DNA of 64,000 nucleotides, taken from contig DASXMJ010000051.1 of the NCBI GenBank assembly GCA_036495685.1, forward strand, positions 23,874 through 87,873, in the 5' to 3' direction. The notes under the pieces were generated by a model. It was not told the origin of the DNA and ran no database searches. It worked only from the letters and a program-made list of their open reading frames with translations. A program made the position numbers and the translations under genes. This document shows, one piece after another, positions 61,489 to 64,000 of this stretch. The stretch comes from Candidatus Binataceae bacterium (GTDB taxonomy: Bacteria; Desulfobacterota; Binatia; Binatales; Binataceae). Numbering within the stretch: position 1 is the stretch's first letter; each line of letters begins with the position of its first letter.

Positions 61489-62646
61489 TTGGCAATTGAA
61501 ACCGCACTGATCTCGGCGCCTTCGCGCAGCGACAACCGCATTTTTGGCCGGTATCTGCTCGAACGGGTAATCCTCGCATGCGAACGCGCGGGGGTGCGGC
61601 GCTTTTTCATTCAAGCGCCGGCCAGCCGCCGCTCCGAGGTCGAGTCCTCGCTCGGTAGTTTCCGCAGTCGCTCCGAAGTGACCGTGGTCGACCGCCTCGA
61701 ACTTTCGCTGGATGGAATCGACCCCGACTCACCCTGTATATCGTTTGCTGGAAATCTGGTTTTTTCGAAGCTGCAGCTGAAGAGGGTTCTCGATAGTGCG
61801 GCTCAGGCCCCGAACCGGGTGTTCCGATTCTCGAGCAGCGACGCCGATCACGGTGGTGAAATCGCGGTTGGGCCAATGCGACGTCTGCTCGAGCGGGGCG
61901 GGCTGCGAAACGAGCCGCTGCGTCGCTCGACCGGAGAACTGCCCTTTGCCCTGAACGGACGCCCCGAGGATCGGGATGAAGCGGAGCTTCGGCTCGCGCG
62001 TTCACTCCGTCACGAGACCGCGGGCACCGATGCTTTGCTTGCGCGCTTGCTCGATCGCAAGCTGTCGTGGCGTATCAGCCTGAGGCTCGCGCGAACCCGG
62101 ATAACCCCGAACCAAGTAACCATTGCGAATACTTGTGTCGGATTGGCGTGCGCCTTGATGTTCGCGATTCCCAGTTACGGCTGGCGGTTGCTTGCATCCG
62201 TGCTGTTCCTGGCCTCAACAACAATTGACGGAATTGATGGTGAACTGGCGCGGCTGCAGATGCGTGAGACCGAGTGGGGTGGCAGACTCGATGTGATCAC
62301 GGACAATGTTGTCCACATCGCCATCTTTGTCGGAATCTTCGTCGGCGTTTATCGCGCCAGTACCGATCCGATATTCCTCTGGTTGTTGCCGCTCCAGCTC
62401 GCAGGGTTTGCGCTCGCCGCACTCTCGACCTTCATGGCTCTTCGAATCCGAGGACCGCAAGCAAGGCAGTGGATTGAAAAGGTCGAGCGCATAAGCGGCC
62501 GGGACTTCGCCTATCTGCTGATCGGGTTTGCGCTTTTCAATCGATTGGAGTGGTTTTGCTGGGGCACCACGTTTGGTATTTACGTGTTCGCGTTGGTCTT
62601 GATCTGGCTGACCGTCCGCCGCCGGAGGGTTGAGTCAGTGGAGTGA
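61489..62646 (+). CDS. CDP-alcohol phosphatidyltransferase with degenerate nucleotidyltransferase N-terminus
   Basis: A 385-residue protein. The C-terminal half is a membrane CDP-alcohol phosphotransferase: the signature D-x2-D-G-x2-A-R-x8-G-x3-D-x3-D is complete (Asp247, Asp250, Gly251, Ala254, Arg255, Gly264, Asp268, Asp272), followed by several transmembrane segments. The N-terminal 180 residues begin ALISAPSRSDNRIFGRYLLERVILAC, which has the layout of an NTP-transferase but lacks the G-x-G-x-R nucleotide loop. Bifunctional archaeal inositol-phosphate cytidylyltransferase/DIPP synthases are built the same way. The start is TTG. It is expected to move a head-group phosphate from a CDP carrier to an alcohol or lipid. 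Confidence 0.85.
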   Translation: MAIETALISAPSRSDNRIFGRYLLERVILACERAGVRRFFIQAPASRRSEVESSLGSFRSRSEVTVVDRLELSLDGIDPDSPCISFAGNLVFSKLQLKRVLDSAAQAPNRVFRFSSSDADHGGEIAVGPMRRLLERGGLRNEPLRRSTGELPFALNGRPEDRDEAELRLARSLRHETAGTDALLARLLDRKLSWRISLRLARTRITPNQVTIANTCVGLACALMFAIPSYGWRLLASVLFLASTTIDGIDGELARLQMRETEWGGRLDVITDNVVHIAIFVGIFVGVYRASTDPIFLWLLPLQLAGFALAALSTFMALRIRGPQARQWIEKVERISGRDFAYLLIGFALFNRLEWFCWGTTFGIYVFALVLIWLTVRRRRVESVE

Positions 62647-62683
62647 GCCGTTGCGCGAATTGTTGCGCCGCGGTGGAGGAAGC

Positions 62684-64000
62684 ATGAACAGGAAGCCCAA
62701 GATTCTGCTGGTTCAACCCACAACCGTGCATCTCGACGGCACGCCGCATAAGACCCGCTGGCGTCTGATCATGGGGCTGATGATCCCGCTGATGGGGGGC
62801 CTCACGCCTGATGAATATGACGTCACGCTCTGCGACGAACGCCTCGAGGACATCAACTTTGACGGCGGCTGGGACCTGGTCGGAATGACCACCACCATCG
62901 GGGCGTCCCTGCGCGCCTACCAGCTCGGCGATGAGTTTCGCCGCCGCGGTGTTCCGGTGGTGTTCGGCGGTTTTCATGCGACCCTGCAGACCGAAGAGGC
63001 ACTCAAGCACTGCGATTCAGTCGTGCAGGGCGAAGCCGACCTGGTGTGGCCGGAACTGCTCCAGGACTGGCAAGACAAAAAGCTCAAACAGGTCTACAAG
63101 GCGAGCAAGGTGCACGATCTCAAGGGTCTGCCCCGCCCGCGCCATGAACTGCTCAAGCTCAACCGCTATCTGTTCAAGGCGGTCCCGGTGCAGGCCAGCC
63201 GCGGTTGTCCCTACCGATGTTCGTTCTGCGAAATTCCCGTCTTCTACGATGGTTCCTATCGGACCCGTCCAATCGGCGACATCGTCGAAGAGATGAAGCA
63301 GGTCATCAAGATCACCGGTTTTCGGCGCTTTCAGTTCATCGACGACCAGATTACCGGCAAGCACAAGTTTGCCCGCGAACTGTTCAAAGCGCTGGAGCCG
63401 CTCAATATCCGCTTCTCGTGCCTGTGGACGATTAACTCGAATCACGACGACGAGCTGCTAGAGCTGGCCGCCAAGGCGGGAATTTTCCACGTTAACATCG
63501 GTGTGGAATCGATCAGCCAAGACAGCCTGCTGTCGATGAACAAGATTCAGAACCATGCCAATCAGTACAAGAAGCTGCTCAAGAAGCTGGAGCGCTACGG
63601 GATCTATTACTCGCTGAACTTCCTGTTCGGACTCGAAGAAGACAAACCTGGAATCTTCGAAGCCACCATGAAGTTTCTGCACGAGGTGCGCGCGCCGGAG
63701 GCGTTCTTCAATACGGTTACGCCGCGCCGCGGCACCCCGATGCGCACCCAACTCGAGAACGAGGGCCGCGTGATCATCCCCGATGCGGACCTCTACACCA
63801 ACAACTTCCGCTGCATGTTTGTACCCAAGAACTTGTCGCCGCAAGAAGTCGAAGAAGGCGTGTGGAAGTGCACCAAGGAGTTCTATTCGTTCAAGTCGAT
63901 GTTCAAGCGCCTGCTGATGCCGCCCAACAAGTTCACGTGGCAGGGTCTGACGGAGAACATGCTGTTCTGGTACGGCTCCAAGCGACAGATCGACCCGGTC
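62684..64000 (+). CDS. radical SAM protein with B12-binding-like N-terminus (partial)
   Basis: The frame is open from an ATG at 62684, with GGAGGA upstream, to the end of the window: 439 codons without a stop, so the 3' end is missing. The N-terminal 140 residues have a B12-binding-domain-like alpha/beta pattern (FGGFHATL, VVQGEADLVWPELL), but the cobalamin His motif DxHxxG is not seen. The radical SAM cluster motif is SRGCPYRCSFCEIP (Cys175, Cys179, Cys182). The barrel continues with FQFIDDQITG and VNIGVESISQDSL. It resembles the HpnJ-like and other class B proteins. Function unknown, context the lipid head-group locus. Confidence 0.85.
   Translation, partial: MNRKPKILLVQPTTVHLDGTPHKTRWRLIMGLMIPLMGGLTPDEYDVTLCDERLEDINFDGGWDLVGMTTTIGASLRAYQLGDEFRRRGVPVVFGGFHATLQTEEALKHCDSVVQGEADLVWPELLQDWQDKKLKQVYKASKVHDLKGLPRPRHELLKLNRYLFKAVPVQASRGCPYRCSFCEIPVFYDGSYRTRPIGDIVEEMKQVIKITGFRRFQFIDDQITGKHKFARELFKALEPLNIRFSCLWTINSNHDDELLELAAKAGIFHVNIGVESISQDSLLSMNKIQNHANQYKKLLKKLERYGIYYSLNFLFGLEEDKPGIFEATMKFLHEVRAPEAFFNTVTPRRGTPMRTQLENEGRVIIPDADLYTNNFRCMFVPKNLSPQEVEEGVWKCTKEFYSFKSMFKRLLMPPNKFTWQGLTENMLFWYGSKRQIDPV

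Noticed and set aside
56402..62646. Phosphonate biosynthesis cluster
   Set aside because: The HAD, aminotransferase and nucleotidyltransferase set is suggestive, but PEP mutase and phosphonopyruvate decarboxylase, the defining enzymes, are absent from the window.

Overview
The window is a GC-rich, densely coded stretch of chromosome from a Gram-negative bacterium. Signals of an outer membrane and periplasm include lipoproteins with signal peptides, an AMIN-type cell wall amidase, an MlaC-like lipid carrier and a DedA protein. The gene mix fits an uncultured deltaproteobacterial or Binatota-like lineage: a split glycine decarboxylase, a UPF0182 membrane protein, an LLM/F420-type oxidoreductase, many acyl-CoA and VOC enzymes, and frequent GTG/TTG starts. 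That placement is inference from content, not from a marker phylogeny. I see no rRNA, tRNA, CRISPR array, insertion sequence, integrase of a mobile element or phage gene.

Layout. 1-9.3 kb: an atypical SDR protein, a methylmalonyl-CoA epimerase-like VOC protein, a Yip1-like membrane protein, RecD2 helicase, a lipoprotein, a MATE exporter and an APC permease. 9.3-14.4 kb: one-carbon metabolism, with a divergent FolD facing gcvT-gcvPA-gcvPB and no gcvH between them. 14.5-17.6 kb: mobA, an acyltransferase-like protein and an aldehyde dehydrogenase with a clear terminator. 17.7-27.6 kb: a tightly coupled housekeeping run on the + strand, mutS, amidase, glnD, xerD-like recombinase, M50 protease, scpA and scpB. 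27.8-32.8 kb: dnaB, rhomboid protease, dienelactone hydrolase, a small lipoprotein, nitroreductase and a VOC protein with a strong terminator. 32.9-39.4 kb: UPF0182 plus a small DUF1232-like protein, then a thiamine-diphosphate 2-oxoacid decarboxylase overlapping an acyl-CoA ligase.

The two most interesting loci look like lipid head-group pathways. At 39.6-43.6 kb a GT4 glycosyltransferase is followed by a 756-residue fusion (membrane anchor, class III PLP aminotransferase, Mpo1/DUF962-like membrane domain) and a PEMT-type phospholipid N-methyltransferase. This suggests synthesis of an N-methylated amino- or glycolipid. At 56.4-62.6 kb a five-gene minus-strand operon (two HAD proteins, a nucleotidyltransferase, an ATP-grasp ligase and a class III aminotransferase) lies back to back with an MlaC-like carrier, a CDP-alcohol phosphatidyltransferase carrying a degenerate nucleotidyltransferase domain, and a radical SAM protein cut by the window end. 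Both HAD proteins have Gly in place of the second Asp of motif I.

Between these loci lie a CMD-family protein with paired leader hairpins, a DedA protein overlapping a lipoprotein, a three-gene membrane operon (MFS, YfhO-like, large unknown membrane protein), a DHA2 drug exporter, an enoyl-CoA hydratase with an alpha/beta hydrolase, an LLM oxidoreductase and a GlsB/YeaQ stress protein.
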